From the NCBI GenBank assembly GCA_013397865.1, contig VZTI01005325.1, positions 2,035,896 through 2,099,895 on the forward strand: 64,000 nt of DNA, in the 5' to 3' direction. The notes beneath the pieces are model-generated. The model did not search any database, was not told the origin of the DNA, and was given only the letters and a program-made list of their open reading frames with translations. Source of the DNA: Struthidea cinerea. Taxonomy: Eukaryota; Chordata; Aves; Passeriformes; Corcoracidae. A program made the translations under genes and the position numbers. Shown here piece by piece: positions 1 to 11,713 of this stretch. Every line of letters begins with the position of its first letter. The first letter of the stretch is position 1.

Positions 1-22
1 TTTTTTTTTTTTTTTTTTTTTT
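1..22. repeat. T homopolymer at window edge
   Basis: Twenty-two consecutive T open the window, so the true length is unknown. It is directly followed by CpG-rich sequence. It may be an ordinary homopolymer or the edge of a difficult assembly region. Confidence 0.9.
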
Positions 23-500
23 GGAAGGCACCACGTTGGACCGCGGGGTTTGCTGGTGTTATACTGAGGAATTCCTGAGTTTCATTATGTTTCCTCAATC
101 TCTCCCCTTCTCCCCCCTCTTCCCCCGTCTTCATGCCCACTCCTTCGTGGTTCTGCGTTGCTGTTTAATTGCTGAAGGGTGCCTCGAGAAGCAATTGCTT
201 TCTTGGATATCAGGGGGCATGAGTGGGGGGATGTTGCCGAATTGAGGGTGTGCGTTGGGGCTCCCTGTGCGTGGATAGGAGGGGGTAGGGTAGAGGTCTG
301 CATCCAGCCGCCCCGGCTTACAGGTAGACGTGAGCTTCGCCTTCCCGTGCAGCCAGAGAGCGAAACGTACGGTGTAGGTAGGGATGTGCAGAGCTCCCCA
401 CCTCCTGCCTGCGAGGCTGCGTTCGCTGGCTCTTAACCGTATAGGACTGGCGTTTGTTTTGAGCAAGGGCCGATGTGTATGGCTGAACGACGAAAATTGC
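23..500. promoter_or_regulatory. CpG-rich segment, probable CpG-island shore
   Basis: I count about 26 CpG dinucleotides in roughly 490 bases, concentrated at 300-490, whereas the following kilobases have only scattered CpGs. GC content is also visibly higher than in the rest of the window. Known: unmethylated promoters of vertebrate genes keep CpG, and bulk DNA loses it. Inferred: the edge of a promoter or first exon lies here or just left of the window. No start codon, splice donor or protein could be assigned; frames of 72-123 codons on both strands overlap each other and resemble no family I know. Confidence 0.45.
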
Positions 501-3500
501 ATTTTTAATGCCTTTTTCCTTTTAACCCTTTGTTTATTTGCTCCCTTAATTATTTAGTTGTGTTCCCTTTGCAGTCATGTTTCGACTGCATAACTTGGAA
601 GTACGGTTGTAAGGCTGGTGGTTCTTTCCTGCCGTCAGCCAGAGAGCAACCCTGTTTCCCAGTTTAAGGAGCCTACGTCCAGCTGGTGCCCGTTAGTGCT
701 AATGAAGATGTAGCTACACTACCCCAGAGATGTGCCCTGGGTATTCGGGGGATTGCCTTCAAAGACTGAGTTTTAGCAGCAGCCTTGCATCCAGAGTTGT
801 CTATGGAAGTAACGCTGACCTCCAATACATGTAGTTGGGTTTTTTTTTCCTCATCCTTTCCCCTACAGACAGGCAGATGTTTAGTTTTGCTTGAGGGATG
901 GCGAGGTAGGAAAAGAGGCTCTCTTTCTCTCCTTTTCCTGATAGGCATGAGATTGTTCTCTGCGGTGGTTAAAACAACTCGTGTTTTGGCCAACAGCAAT
1001 GCATTGTTGCCTGCTTGTCAACTGTAGTGTTCATTATCGCTTTACCCAAAACAACCCATGTCAATTTTATTTACTTTCCTGTTTAGATCACTTCTTAGGA
1101 GTTATTGCCATTTCCACTCTCACAGTTCTGGTTCCAGGCAGCCAGCTGCTTAGAGGGAGGCTGAGATGCAAGAAAAAGGGTGAAAATGTCATCTGTTTCT
1201 TGATACAAGGCAGATAGGTGGTCTGCTGGCTGCAGTTTCTCACTGTGTTATAGCACTGATTATTCCAGAGTGTAGGATCAAAATTTCCAAAGCTGACCAA
1301 AAAGAAATCTTCCCGGGAGTTGAAAAGAAATAAATTCCATTTTCATTGTGGAATGCTGCCTCTTAAGAGCACAGCCAATGCTGCCTGCTTGGTATTGAGT
1401 AGTAGCATGTGCTTTGTAGAGCTCATTTATCATCATTTCCAGAGGTTTGCAATACGAACAGGCTTCTACTGTGCATTCATTAGGAAAAATTCTTCTATGG
1501 AGTTTTTCATGGGAGTAAACCAGGTGTTGCAGGTTAAAATGGGCTGCTGTCAAAAAGTCTGCAGTCGTCACTTAAGATCCATGCCAATGTTGGGTGACAA
1601 AGTTCAGGTTAGGGCTCCATGGTAAAGCTGTATTTTTTTCCTAAAGATTAAACTGCTCTGAGAGAAAAGGAGTCAGTCCCCCTTGTTGTGGTTGAGGCTG
1701 CTCCTGTTCCTGCTCTTTAAGAGTACTTTAAGAGTACTTTTTCCTTATTTAGGCTCGATTTACTATAAAGTGACTGTTGTCTTGTTACCTGCTAGCAAAA
1801 AATAAAGTGGCTACAAATCTATGGTGTGTTTATTTCCAAAAGGAGTGAAGTTTTTATAAAGCTAGTTTTGATCTGTGAGTTCCATATAATTTCTGTTCTT
1901 AAATAAATATGTATTTTCCTCTTTCTTCCTGAGGTGGTTAGGAGAAGGTATGTTTAGTTTTGCATTGAATTCCAGAACAAGATAAATGACTGTGTAGATT
2001 GATGATAGTGAAAACATCGAGTGCGGCTTTGTGGGGCAGTGAGACTTTAATGGTATTTGTTAAGTTGAGGCTACCGAGTCCTCACGGAGATGTTTTTTTG
2101 TGACAAAAGCAGGAGCTGGTGTTTCATTTTCTTGGTGCTGTCCTGAGATTAAGTAGTTTATGTCTCAGCCTAGAATATTTGAGTTTGTCCCTGAGCTCTG
2201 GCGGGTCCATCCCTCCACCCCCCTCCTTTGTTTGCTTGGCTGTGCATCCCACAGGTTGGGATGCCATGGGGACCACGTCGTTCCTCCCACTCGGGGGTGA
2301 TGTGGCTGAGGTACTCAGCTTGCCTATTCAAGCATTAATTGCAGAAAAGGCTTTTTTCCTCCTAAAACAGAAAGCAAATTGCCCTGTGCCTGCAGGTGCA
2401 AACATGAAGCCGGTGCTCTTTGCTGTCTGGGAGGGAAGTGTGAGCAGGTTTGTAGGTGAATATGCAGGCACGCACATCCAGCCAGCTGACTGATGAGCTG
2501 GGTGTCTCAGCCCAGCGTTGCAGGGCTGTTAAATAAATAAATAAGTATTCAGAAGCACGTAGAGCGAATTATCGGCCAGGACTGAAGAGGAATATGCATG
2601 ACTTTTAGCTTTGGGCAGGACTCAGCTGGAGGGCCTGATGCTGCCGTCAGGTTTTTCACATTCAGAGCATGAGTGGATGCATCATCAACACATTTATTCA
2701 TGCGCACGGGGGCGGGAAGTCTTTGTAAATGGAGAAGTCCCAGGAATGGGTGATTTATTATTAATTTTAATACTAATAGTGTTGGGACTGGTGTAGATTG
2801 ACTAGGAAGCTATTTAATGCATGACACAGTATAAAGGATGGGTTAAAGATTGATGAAAGAGATGGAATTCAGGGAGCAAGAATGGATCAGGGAAAAGCTT
2901 AAGCATGGAGGATGGGCACAAGGATTTCTATGCTTTAAATAAGTTCCTTTTTTTTTTTTTTAATTTTTCCTGTTGTAATTATGTTAGTTGGTCGTTGTAG
3001 AAACAGCCCAATGCTGCGATTGGAGTGATTTCTATAAAAATTTTTATTCCCTAGAGACTTCTTGCACATCACAAGAGGTTTGGAAGGACAACTCAAAAAA
3101 TAATCTTTTTTGGAGTGGTGATCATCTGAGAGCTAGACATCACAATATTGATGTGTTGTTGAGGACAATACTGAAACAATCAGGACAGCCCTGCAAAATA
3201 AGTTTTTTTTCTGCCCCTTTTGATGGGATGCTTATTGGGGTGTGATGTGCTTGGTGAGCATCGACATTCTGGAGAGGTGTTTATGGACATCCGTTTCTTC
3301 CCTGCTGGTCCTTTTCTCATTCCATGGATGCCCTCCTGCTGGGATGGCAGTATGGGAAATGCACCGTGATGCCACGTTCTGAGTGTACATCCACGCTTCA
3401 GTCTCTGCAATGTCTTTAGGCAGTGCTTTCAGTTGCAGGATGGAGAGCTAGAAATCGTCATTTGTAGGAATTCAGTATGCACTGGTGTATTTGTAGAAGT

Positions 3501-6500
3501 GTACCTGTCCCAGTAAGTTGGTGTGACATGCTGGTCTCTGCCTCATCTCTTGGGGTCATGCCTGCTTGCCAAATGTTGGTCACGATCCTTACCAGCACTT
3601 AATGTCAGGCTCTCTAATCCCTACTTGGGATGCATGTGAATATGTCCTGTTTCTGTAGGTGTTGAGATGCTCCAGCACTCCATGATATCATCCTAGTGCC
3701 TACTGGCAGTGGAGGCTCCCAGAGCAGGCTGATGAAGTAGAAGAAGCACTTCGCTTTTAAGCTTCTACTTCTTCCTCTTGCCTCCTTCAATGGCAAGGAA
3801 ACCACCTCCTACTCAAATATGTGATGTGATTCTATCTAGGACGTTACCTCATTGCCTGTTTTTGGCCTCCAGGTTAGCAGTGTAATGCTTGCTTTACATT
3901 CCTCACTAGATAATCTTTACAGTGCAGTCTGAAATTCCTGGCTGCAAGCTAAGGGTTCATTTTTAAGACAACTTCTCTAAGGACACCTTGACACTACAGC
4001 TTTTACTTTAGCAGTCTTTTCAGAGAGCCTTCTGATTTTGCCTGTAAGGCAGATGTTTTTACCAGTCATTGCACCAAGCATCTGTAACTGTAGCTAGTCT
4101 TTTCAGGCAATGAAAATGTCATTTTAATAGTGTTCTGGACCACAGTTTTACTTACTAAGTGGTGCTCAGTGTGGGATTTTTTCCAGCCTGCCTGAAACCT
4201 CTGTTTTCCTCTGGCTGGGTCTTTTTTTTTTTTTCTTCCCTTTTTGAACTTTTCATCTCTTCTTCTTCAGGCCCACTCCCATCTGAGGGAGGTACAGCTG
4301 CATCTGTGATGGGAGTTCCCACTGCAGTCAATGGAGCACTTCTGTTGTCTTCCCTGTGAGGGGAAGATGCTCAAGCATCTCACATGTGGTATCTTCTGAA
4401 AAGAAGCTCCAGAATCTCAGTTGTGGTATCTTTTCAAAAACATTCCCCTGCTTCAACATCAAGTTTCTAGTATTCGTTTTGTAACATCTTTTCCAGACGT
4501 GGCATTTCAGCCTGAACAAAGCAACGAACACAGATGAAGAGTTGAAATCTGTGTACACTTCTAAAATGTGTTCATGAAAACAGTCAAAAATTAAAATCAA
4601 TACACTTTTGTTTGAGGCTTGACAGCTTTCAGTTTCAAGGGTCGAGAAATTGACACCATTCTGAAGAAAGCAAAGAAGAGTTTGGCAGCTGTCCCAGTTA
4701 GGCAATATGAAGTTGTAGATTTCATTTAGATGCCTAAGAGTACTAAACCTTTACAGAGCATCCATTGGTGCTCACTCTGCCAGGATTTTGAAAATTATTT
4801 TTTTAAAGCACGTTGGTCAACATGTGAGTAATTACACAGGAATTATTTCAGTGGCTACAAACCTAATGCTTCATAGGCCTGTAGCCCAACTCCGATTCAT
4901 TGCAGTGGGTACCTGTCAGGGAACAGCTTTGAAATATTATGCACAGTGTTTTGACTAGGTTGGATTATAGCTTTGCTACTATTAATTGTAAGAGCTTTAC
5001 TGATTTGATTGCAGTTGCATTGATTTATATCAGGTAAAGTAATTGATTTTGAACTTTGGAATGGAGCAATGCATTTCTAAAACTTAGAGCAAAGTGTCAT
5101 AAATACAAAGGACCAACATGAGTGTTTTCTTAGAGCAATGCAAAGTTAAAATGAAGTGAAATAGGACTCTCTGTGCTTTTGCAGAAGTAGTGCTTAAAAT
5201 TTAGCCGTGAATTGCCCTACTGCAAAGTCCTGCTCAAAGGTGCCAGCGTTGCACAGCACTGTTCTGAAAAGAGGTCTAGTCTAAACCTGGCCCCTTTGGA
5301 TAAGACTCTTAGTGGTTTTATACCAATGGCAAGTAATTGGTTTGTAAGAGTCATTCCATGCAGTGTGTATGAGTTTTTACAGTAAGTTCCTCTCCCACTC
5401 TTTCGGAAGCAAGAATCTACTTACAGGGATGAGGGCACTGCATCAATGAACACTGTTTAAAGTTCGGGGGATAGGAACGTTCTGACTAATGCAGTCTTAG
5501 AGCATCTGTTTATTAGGTGCAGGCACATATATAGGCACATAAATACCATGATTTGGGGAACAGACACTGTTCTGATTTTTTTTTTTGTCAAACTCGGGGA
5601 AGTGAAAGAGAATTTTGGGTATAGGTGCAATCTAAGAGTTGTGCCTATACCCAGAACATATATACCTGCATCTGTATGTCTGTGTGTGTGCATACATAGG
5701 TTTTGTTTGTGAACTGATGGTGCTGATGCATAGAGTTGTATTTTTTTTTTTTTTTTAATATTCTCTTGCTGGAAAGACTCTCCCTATTTATTTTCTGATT
5801 CTTTTTTGGTAGGTGCAGTAATGGACAATAAGTTGTGCATGGGCCCACAGTTTTAAAATTTTAACTGAGTTGCTTGGTTAGTAGTCCAACACCAAAATAG
5901 AACTACAGTTTCAGATGTGCTGAGCAACCACGTGTTTTATCAGAGTCAGTGCTGGTCCTTGCTTATTTGTTGTAGCAGGCTTTTTCCTTCTGAAGTTGCT
6001 GATCCCAAGCCTGCCTTAATGAGATTTTTTTCACTGCCCTCACAGTGAGGAAGAGAAGCTTCACTGTGTTGCAGAAGTGCTGTTTGCAGCGTACTTGGGG
6101 GTGTCAACATTTTCCTTAAAGCAAGAGAGTAAGGGGGCATGTTAGCTACAATGCTGCCTAACTTTGGGCAGGCCTAGGTTAGATGGGGAATTTAGCTCAG
6201 AAGAGCGCAGCACTGGGAGCTGTTGACTGTTTTTTCAGCGATAAAGCCGATGTTATGTGTTGGAGGACACCAGGAGACGAGTGAAGCCTTAAGCAGAAGC
6301 AGCGCCCATGTTCTGTCTGATCGGTGGGTCTCTGTTTACCAGCCCTGCAGAGGCACTGCGCTGCCTTCCTCTTCAGTGTCGCAAAGCAAGCCTTGGCTTA
6401 AGCCCGTGAGAATAGGGGAGGGACCCAAGCCCAGTTTTTGATGTTCTGCATGGGTGGGTACCTTGAATACTCAAATGCATTCCAGTGACAGCTGACCCTG

Positions 6501-6569
6501 TAAGGAGATTTTCAATAGCTCTCTGGATTTTTTTTCTCGTTTTTTTTCCTTCCTCCCCCTCCCCACCTA
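501..6569. other. Unique AT-rich non-coding DNA, likely intronic
   Basis: No gene, recognisable transposon or RNA gene was found. Contents are long T runs (2948, 4222, 5576 and 5741), an 11-bp direct duplication at 1715-1736, and a degenerate pair of 26-bp repeats at 4377 and 4414. Open frames are short, overlap on both strands and match nothing known. The stretch is best read as intron or intergenic sequence. Confidence 0.6.
4377..4439. repeat. Degenerate direct repeat, 26 bp, offset 37
   Basis: Two 26-bp units starting at 4377 and 4414 share 22 of 26 bases, including the core TGTGGTATCTT. The copies are separated by 11 bp. This looks like an old local duplication; no function is implied. 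Confidence 0.7.
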
Positions 6570-6648
6570 TTTTATTTTATTTTATTTTATTTTATTTTAT
6601 TTTATTTTATTTTATTTTATTTTATTTTATTTTATTTTATTTTATTTT
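6570..6648. repeat. (TTTTA)n microsatellite, about 16 units
   Basis: The pentamer TTTTA is repeated without interruption for 79 bases. An N at 6649 stands exactly where the next A should be, and the tract then passes into plain T. The open frame across it is a translation artefact. Length polymorphism is likely. Confidence 0.97.
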
Positions 6649-6649
6649 N

Positions 6650-7755
6650 TTTTTTCTGTTCCAAAGACTGCTGGAGGAAAGAAAAAAAAAGCACCCTTTG
6701 TAGCTGTCTTTCTTAACACATTTCACTGATGGAGACAGTTGAGGAGAGTTCTAGGGATCATGTTAACTCCTTTCACTCTGCTTTTGCGTGTTTGTGTTAC
6801 TGACTGAAACACTGTGATTTTGAAATGGTGCAAATTCCCACCGCTCACTTCAAAGGGCACAGGTTTTTTTGTTTGAGTGTTTTTGTTTCAACAAGATATA
6901 TGCTGCAGGTTTTTTACTCATGTGTGCTATGTAATGTGAATCCTTACTTGCCACTTTTGTTGCTGTGTTCTTTTGTGTTTTTAGTGTGTTTTTTGGGGGG
7001 GTTTTTTGTCTCCTTCCTTTTTTTCCCTGCATTTACAAAAGACTTTGGGATTCTATCCTGAAGGATTTTTTTAATGTGAAGTCTATCTGGAGGTACACAG
7101 TACTGGTCTATAATCCTGTAGTAGATGGCATATCCGGCATATCCAGAGAACAGCCGTTCTTGTTTCCAGCACACCACAGATTTCTATACTGGACATTGTG
7201 TCTCAGCTAAAGCCTTTGGAACTGTGTGTGTAATCTAAAATGTCGTTCCTTTGAATTTTGGATATTGCAATCACAGGCTGTAATAGTTTGAAAATTTGAT
7301 GTATATATCCCACTTCCTTCCGAGGGAAATTATGATGTGACTACTGCACTTGCAATTCCCACAGCACAGACTTCTTCAAGAAAATGTCATTTTGGATTAT
7401 CTTTAATGGATGCAGGTGTGTGGAATGTCTGTGTGTCTTTTTTTTTTTTTTTTTAGAGGACAGTAATGTTACAATTGCTGCTTTATTTGGTACAACTCCA
7501 AGATGACACATACCTCCTTGAGTAAAATTCTTCCTGAAAGGTGTTTGAAATATAGCAATTGTGCTGCATAGAGGGATAACTTGTGAGCTTCTGACAAGGG
7601 ATCCACAATTACAATTGTAATGCACTTTATAGATCTCCTTAAGTATGTCACCAATTTGCAGTGAGTCTTTCTAAGGTCTGCGCAAGGCCTTTCGATTGCA
7701 GGAGCGGGGAGCCTTTTTCTGTACAACGTTGCTGATTTTCAAAAGGGAGGCTGAA
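6650..7755. other. Unique non-coding DNA
   Basis: T-rich sequence with a 17-base T run at 7438, a T/G-rich patch near 6980-7020, and a 9-bp tandem duplication (GGCATATCC) at 7127-7144. Frames are open on both strands through low-complexity DNA only. No gene is supported. Confidence 0.6.
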
Positions 7756-8170
7756 ATCACAGAATCACAGGATGGATAAGGTTGGAAGGGACCACAGTGG
7801 GTCATGTGATCCAACTTCCCTATTGATGCAGGATCATCCTAGAGCACATTGCACAGGTTTGCATCCAGACCCTCCTTGCATATATCCAGTCAGGGAGACT
7901 CACAGTCTTTTTGAGCAATCTGTTCCAGTGCTTGGTCATCAAACACAGTAAAAAAAGTTCTTCCTCATGTTCAGGTGGAACTTCCTGTGCCTCAGTTTCT
8001 GCCTGTTGCCTCTTCTCCTTTTGCTTGGCACCACTGAGAAGAGCCTGGAAAGATCCTCTTGACACCTCCCTTTGGATACTCATCGACTTTGATGAGGCCG
8101 CTTCTCAGTCATCTCTTTAAGACTGAACAGGCCCAGCTCTCTTAGCCTGTTATTTATATCTCAGTAAGAG
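7756..8170 (-). mobile_element. CR1 LINE fragment, 3' end and UTR-proximal part
   Basis: The left end has the CR1 tail in reverse complement (an ATCACAGAATCACAG-like repeat) followed by GGTTGGAAGGGACC, which is the conserved 3' end of chicken-repeat-1 elements. Reading leftward on the minus strand, decayed C-terminal reverse transcriptase sequence is visible, including a HWNRL motif in a shifted, broken frame. The tail with ATCACAG units and the CCATCC/TCATCC-type body fits an older subfamily than the copy just to the right. The element is 5'-truncated near 8170, as is usual for CR1, and is not able to move. Confidence 0.93.
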
Positions 8171-8429
8171 AAACAGAATCATGGAATCATAGAATGGTTT
8201 GGGTTGGAAGGGACCTTAAAGATCATCTCGTTCCAGCCCCTGCTATGGGCAGGGATACCTTCCAGCTGGACCAGGTTGCTCGATGCCCCATCCAGCCTGG
8301 CCTTGAACACTCACTGTCTGGGCATCCACAGCTTCTCTGGGCGACCTGTGCCAGTGCCTCACCACCCTCACAGTAAAGAATTTCTTCCGTAAATGCTCCA
8401 GTCCCTTAATGCTCTAGGCCCCTCATCAT

Positions 8430-9145
8430 CTTTCTTGGCCCCCACTGGACTCACTCCAGGAGCTCCCTGTCTCTCTTGTCCTGAGGAGCCCAGAACTGGA
8501 CACAGCACTCCAGGTGAGACCTCAGCAAGGCTGAGCAGAGGGGCAGGATCACCTCCCTCGGCCTGCTGGCAATGCTCTTCCCAGTACACNCTGGCAGTGC
8601 TCTTCCCAGTGCACCCCAGGGTACCATCGGCCTTCTTGGCCACCGGGGCACTGCTGGCTCATGGACAGCCTGGCTCTTGTCCACCAGAACCCCAAGGTCC
8701 TTCTCCATGGAGCTGCTCCCCCGCAGGTTGGCCCCAGCCTGTGCTGGTGCCTGGGGTTGTTCTGCCCCAGGTGTAGGACACTGCATTTGCCTTTGCTGAA
8801 TTTCAGATGATTTCTGCTGAAGGGCTGCACATCTCTCTGGGGAATCGGCCACTCCTCCCAGCCGTGTGTCATCAGTGAACTTGCTGAGGAGGCATCTGCC
8901 CCTTCGTCCAAGTCACTGATTAACTGGACTCAGTACTGAACCATGGGGGACAGCACCAGTGACAGGCCTCCAAATGAACCCTGTGCAGTGATTACAACCC
9001 TCTGGGACCTGCAGTGCAGCCATTTCTCAACGCACCTCAGTGTCCCCTCATCCATTCCACACTTCCTGAGCTTGCCTGTGAGGATGTTGTGAGAGATAGT
9101 GTCTAAAGCCTTGCTGAAGTCAAGGTAAACAATATCCACTGCAAC
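8430..9145 (-). pseudogene. CR1 reverse transcriptase remnant
   Basis: On the minus strand the translation shows VDIVYLDFSKALDTISHNIL, which is reverse transcriptase block A of CR1, then a K-C-G linker and a W-L-H block. Near 8890 a shift of frame is needed to reach an F-T-D-D-T-R-L-G-G segment, the catalytic Asp-Asp region. Farther on come KGKCSVLHLG, a SMSQQC segment, and LECCVQFWAPQDKRD. At least two frameshifts, stop codons and the N at 8590 show it is dead. The endonuclease domain and the N-terminal part of the polymerase are missing. Confidence 0.9.
8566..8615. repeat. 25-bp repeated seam around an N inside CR1
   Basis: A 25-base unit at 8566-8590 is repeated at 8591-8615 with few differences, and an N sits at the junction (8590). 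The CR1 body does not normally carry this duplication. An unmerged contig overlap is the simplest explanation. Confidence 0.75.
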
Positions 9146-9148
9146 AAG

Positions 9149-11125
9149 GGAATGATACCTATGTAAGTATCCTTGTTTTGGTGAGAAATACAGGCACACA
9201 TCACTGAGCACATGAGGATATTCCCAGCTGAGCAACCCTGTGTTTGCAGTGGAGCTGAGACCCTGAGTGAAACTCAGATGTTTGAAACATGTAGAAAGAC
9301 GTTTGCCAATAGATTCAAGCAGTTGCTTATGCCAGCCTAAACTAAGTTGTAATTTCCCTGTTCAGGGGGAGAATCTGGACCTCCACAGTGTCTGCAGGGA
9401 TGTTTTTGACAGGGAAAATGGGATATGATGGGGAATATATCTCAGAGCTGCCTTACTGTTTGTCTTAAGATTTGGGAGCAGATGATGGGGGGTTGTCTTC
9501 TCCAATGCCTTTATGCTTGGTTGCTCCCTCATCCCGAGCCAGCAAAGGGCAGCCCAGCATAACCTATGAGCCAGGCTGTAAGGGTGAGGATGCCAGCTTT
9601 TGTTTGACCCTTTTCAGGCTGCAGGCTTGAGCACAGCAAGAGTCCACAGTTATCCCAAGTTCACGTAATTTGGGGGCAAAGCCTATTTCAGCAGTTGTCA
9701 TTGTGGTAAAGCTGATTACTTAAATGCATAAATAAATAATTATTAATCGAGGTTTAGGCAAGTTAGTGAAGGATACCATTTAAGTCTGGTCTGTAGTAAG
9801 ACAGATGTGTTTTGCAGTAGTAGGAACAAAATGCTGGGTTTTTGAGCTGGTTCCTCTTACTACTACAATAAAATAAAGGGCAAAGTGTGTTTTGACCTAG
9901 GCGTGCCAAGTCCCCTCCCAATTTCTAACTCAAAATAGTTCTGTGCTGTGCTGCAGTAGGAGCTACAGTTAAACACCAAGCAGATAATCACGGTTTTTTT
10001 TTTTTTTTTACTCTAAATCACTTTTCCTTTTATACCATAGACATTTGTGTGGATATTCCTTGTTGACCACAAAGATGTGGTTTTTGTTTCTTTCATTTAC
10101 GTCCTCTATTGAATTAGTGGAGTTATGCAGTTTTGTCTCTTGCACTTGGGTGGGATGCTGCAGTGATTTAATTTAAAATGAAAGAGAGATGTCTTCATTT
10201 TAGGGAAAACCATGGCTAAGTGGTGAGAGTAAGCAGGTCTAGCCATTACCAGAAGCCCTAATTAGAAGAAATCCCATGTACGGTTGACCTTGACTATTGA
10301 GACAACCCTCAAAGAAGAAAGAGCACTAAAAATTAGTATGCTGCCAGCGCTGCACTTTTATTATTTGATGTTATTAAGCAAACTCGGTGTGTATTTCTTT
10401 TTTGAAGCGTTTGATTAAATGTGTGATCTTATCTTGGTGAAATGGCCTGCTGGGCTGCAGACAGTGGTGTTCAGAAATGAAATTTGTTTAGAGCCTCTGA
10501 ACAGACATTTATTCAATGAGACCTTTCTTGAATAATAGATGTGACAGTGAGACAGCTGTGCAATGTGTTTTGGGGGTTGGGCTTTTTATTTTTTTTTGGT
10601 GTAGGGTGTTGCAATGTGATTGGGGGGATAAGATAACCCAAGTGAGGCAGGTCTGAGAATAGGATGTAGGGAAATTATCATATGTTGCAGATTCAGGCCC
10701 CAGTTCTGACGAGACTTATTTTCAGATCAAGCTTTACATGCTTCAGGACTTCTCTTGGCATATTATGGTTTGGCATATCAAGTGATACACATATATATCT
10801 AGCTCTGTATCAATAATCTTATCCTTTAGCTAGAGCTTTTAGATGCTTAGATGTTGTAGAAATAAAAAAAAAACAAAACCCACAAACACAAATCCCCAAA
10901 CAGAGATTTGACTCCTGTGGTCAGTGCTGATGTAGTTGGTGGTAGTTGACTCCTGTGATCAGTGCTGATGCCCTTAAGCAGTTCTGTGTTTTATGATAGT
11001 TCCAAATCACTGAGACTAAGGAAGGGAGGCTTCACCACAGGGTGTTTAACTTCTTATATTGTGTCCAAGGAGAAAATGTGAGATGTAGGTAAATATTCTT
11101 ATCTTCATTGTTTTTCTCACCAGTA
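9149..11125. other. Unique non-coding DNA
   Basis: No gene was recognised. There is a 16-base T run at 9994, an A/C-rich patch at 10862-10903, and a 25-bp direct repeat at 10908. Frames are short. Confidence 0.6.
10908..10970. repeat. 25-bp direct repeat, offset 38
   Basis: Units at 10908-10932 and 10946-10970 are identical at 24 of 25 positions, with a 13-bp spacer rich in GGT/AGT. The high identity suggests a fairly recent local duplication. Confidence 0.85.
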
Positions 11126-11713
11126 TGCTGGTTTTGGCTGGGCTAGAGTTAATTTTCTTTATAGTAGTTGGTATGGGTCTGTGTTTGGGATTTGTGCTGG
11201 AAACAGTGTCAATAATTCAGGGGTATTTTGGTCACTGCTGAGCAGCTCTTGCACAGAGTCAAGGCCTCTTCTGCCTCTCACCTCATCCCTCCAGCAAGGT
11301 GGCTGGGGGTGCACAAGGAGCTGGGAGGGGAATACAGCCAGGACAGCTGATCCCAGCTGACCCAAGGGATATTCCATTCCATATGGCATCATGCTCAGCA
11401 TATAGAGCTGGGGGAAGATGAAGGAAATGGAAGACATTTGTAGTGTCTTTTTGTCTTCCCAAGTAACCACTGTGTGTGATGGAGCCCTGCTAACCTGGGT
11501 ATGGCTGAAAATCTGCCCACTCATGGGAAGCAGTGAATACATTCCTTGTTTTGCTCTGCTTGCCTGCACGGCTTTTGCTTTACCTATTAAACTGCCCTTA
11601 CCTCAACCCTTGGGTTTTCTCACTTTTACTCTGACTCTCTCCCCCATTCTGTTGTGGGGAGTGAGCGAGCAGCTCTGTGGGGCTTCCTTGCCAGCTGGGG
11701 TTAAACCACGACG
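11126..11713 (+). mobile_element. Solo LTR of an avian endogenous retrovirus
   Basis: About 588 bp begins with TGCTGGTTTTGGCTGGG and ends with GGGGTTAAACCACGACG, where an intact copy would be expected to end in CA. A TATA-like CATATAGA is at 11399, an ATTAAA polyadenylation signal at 11586, and a C/T-rich R-U5 part follows. This layout (U3, R, U5) gives the plus orientation. I recognise the sequence as a family common in bird genomes; class (ERVL- or ERVK-like) is uncertain. No primer-binding site or gag/pol follows on the right, so it is a solo LTR, presumably left by recombination between two LTRs. I could not find a clear target-site duplication in the five to six flanking bases. Confidence 0.85.

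Larger units (their letters stand above)
8173..9148 (-). mobile_element. CR1 LINE fragment with partial reverse transcriptase
   Basis: The left end carries the ATCATAGAATGG-type tail and GGTTGGAAGGGACCTT, the canonical 3' end of CR1 in reverse complement. The remaining length covers the 3' UTR and the C-terminal half of the reverse transcriptase gene. The 5' truncation is near 9148, where similarity stops just before the VDIVYLDFSKA motif. An N and a 25-bp repeated seam at 8566-8615 interrupt it. It directly abuts the CR1 copy at 7756-8170 in the same orientation, but the right flank does not continue that copy, so simple nesting is not supported. Confidence 0.95.

Noticed and set aside
1800..1835. 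AATAAA with a downstream TGTGTTT-like element, as a gene 3' end
   Set aside because: No coding sequence upstream; such combinations are common by chance in AT-rich DNA.
6485..6703. 72-codon frame of F/Y/I/L repeats
   Set aside because: It is the translation of the (TTTTA)n microsatellite.
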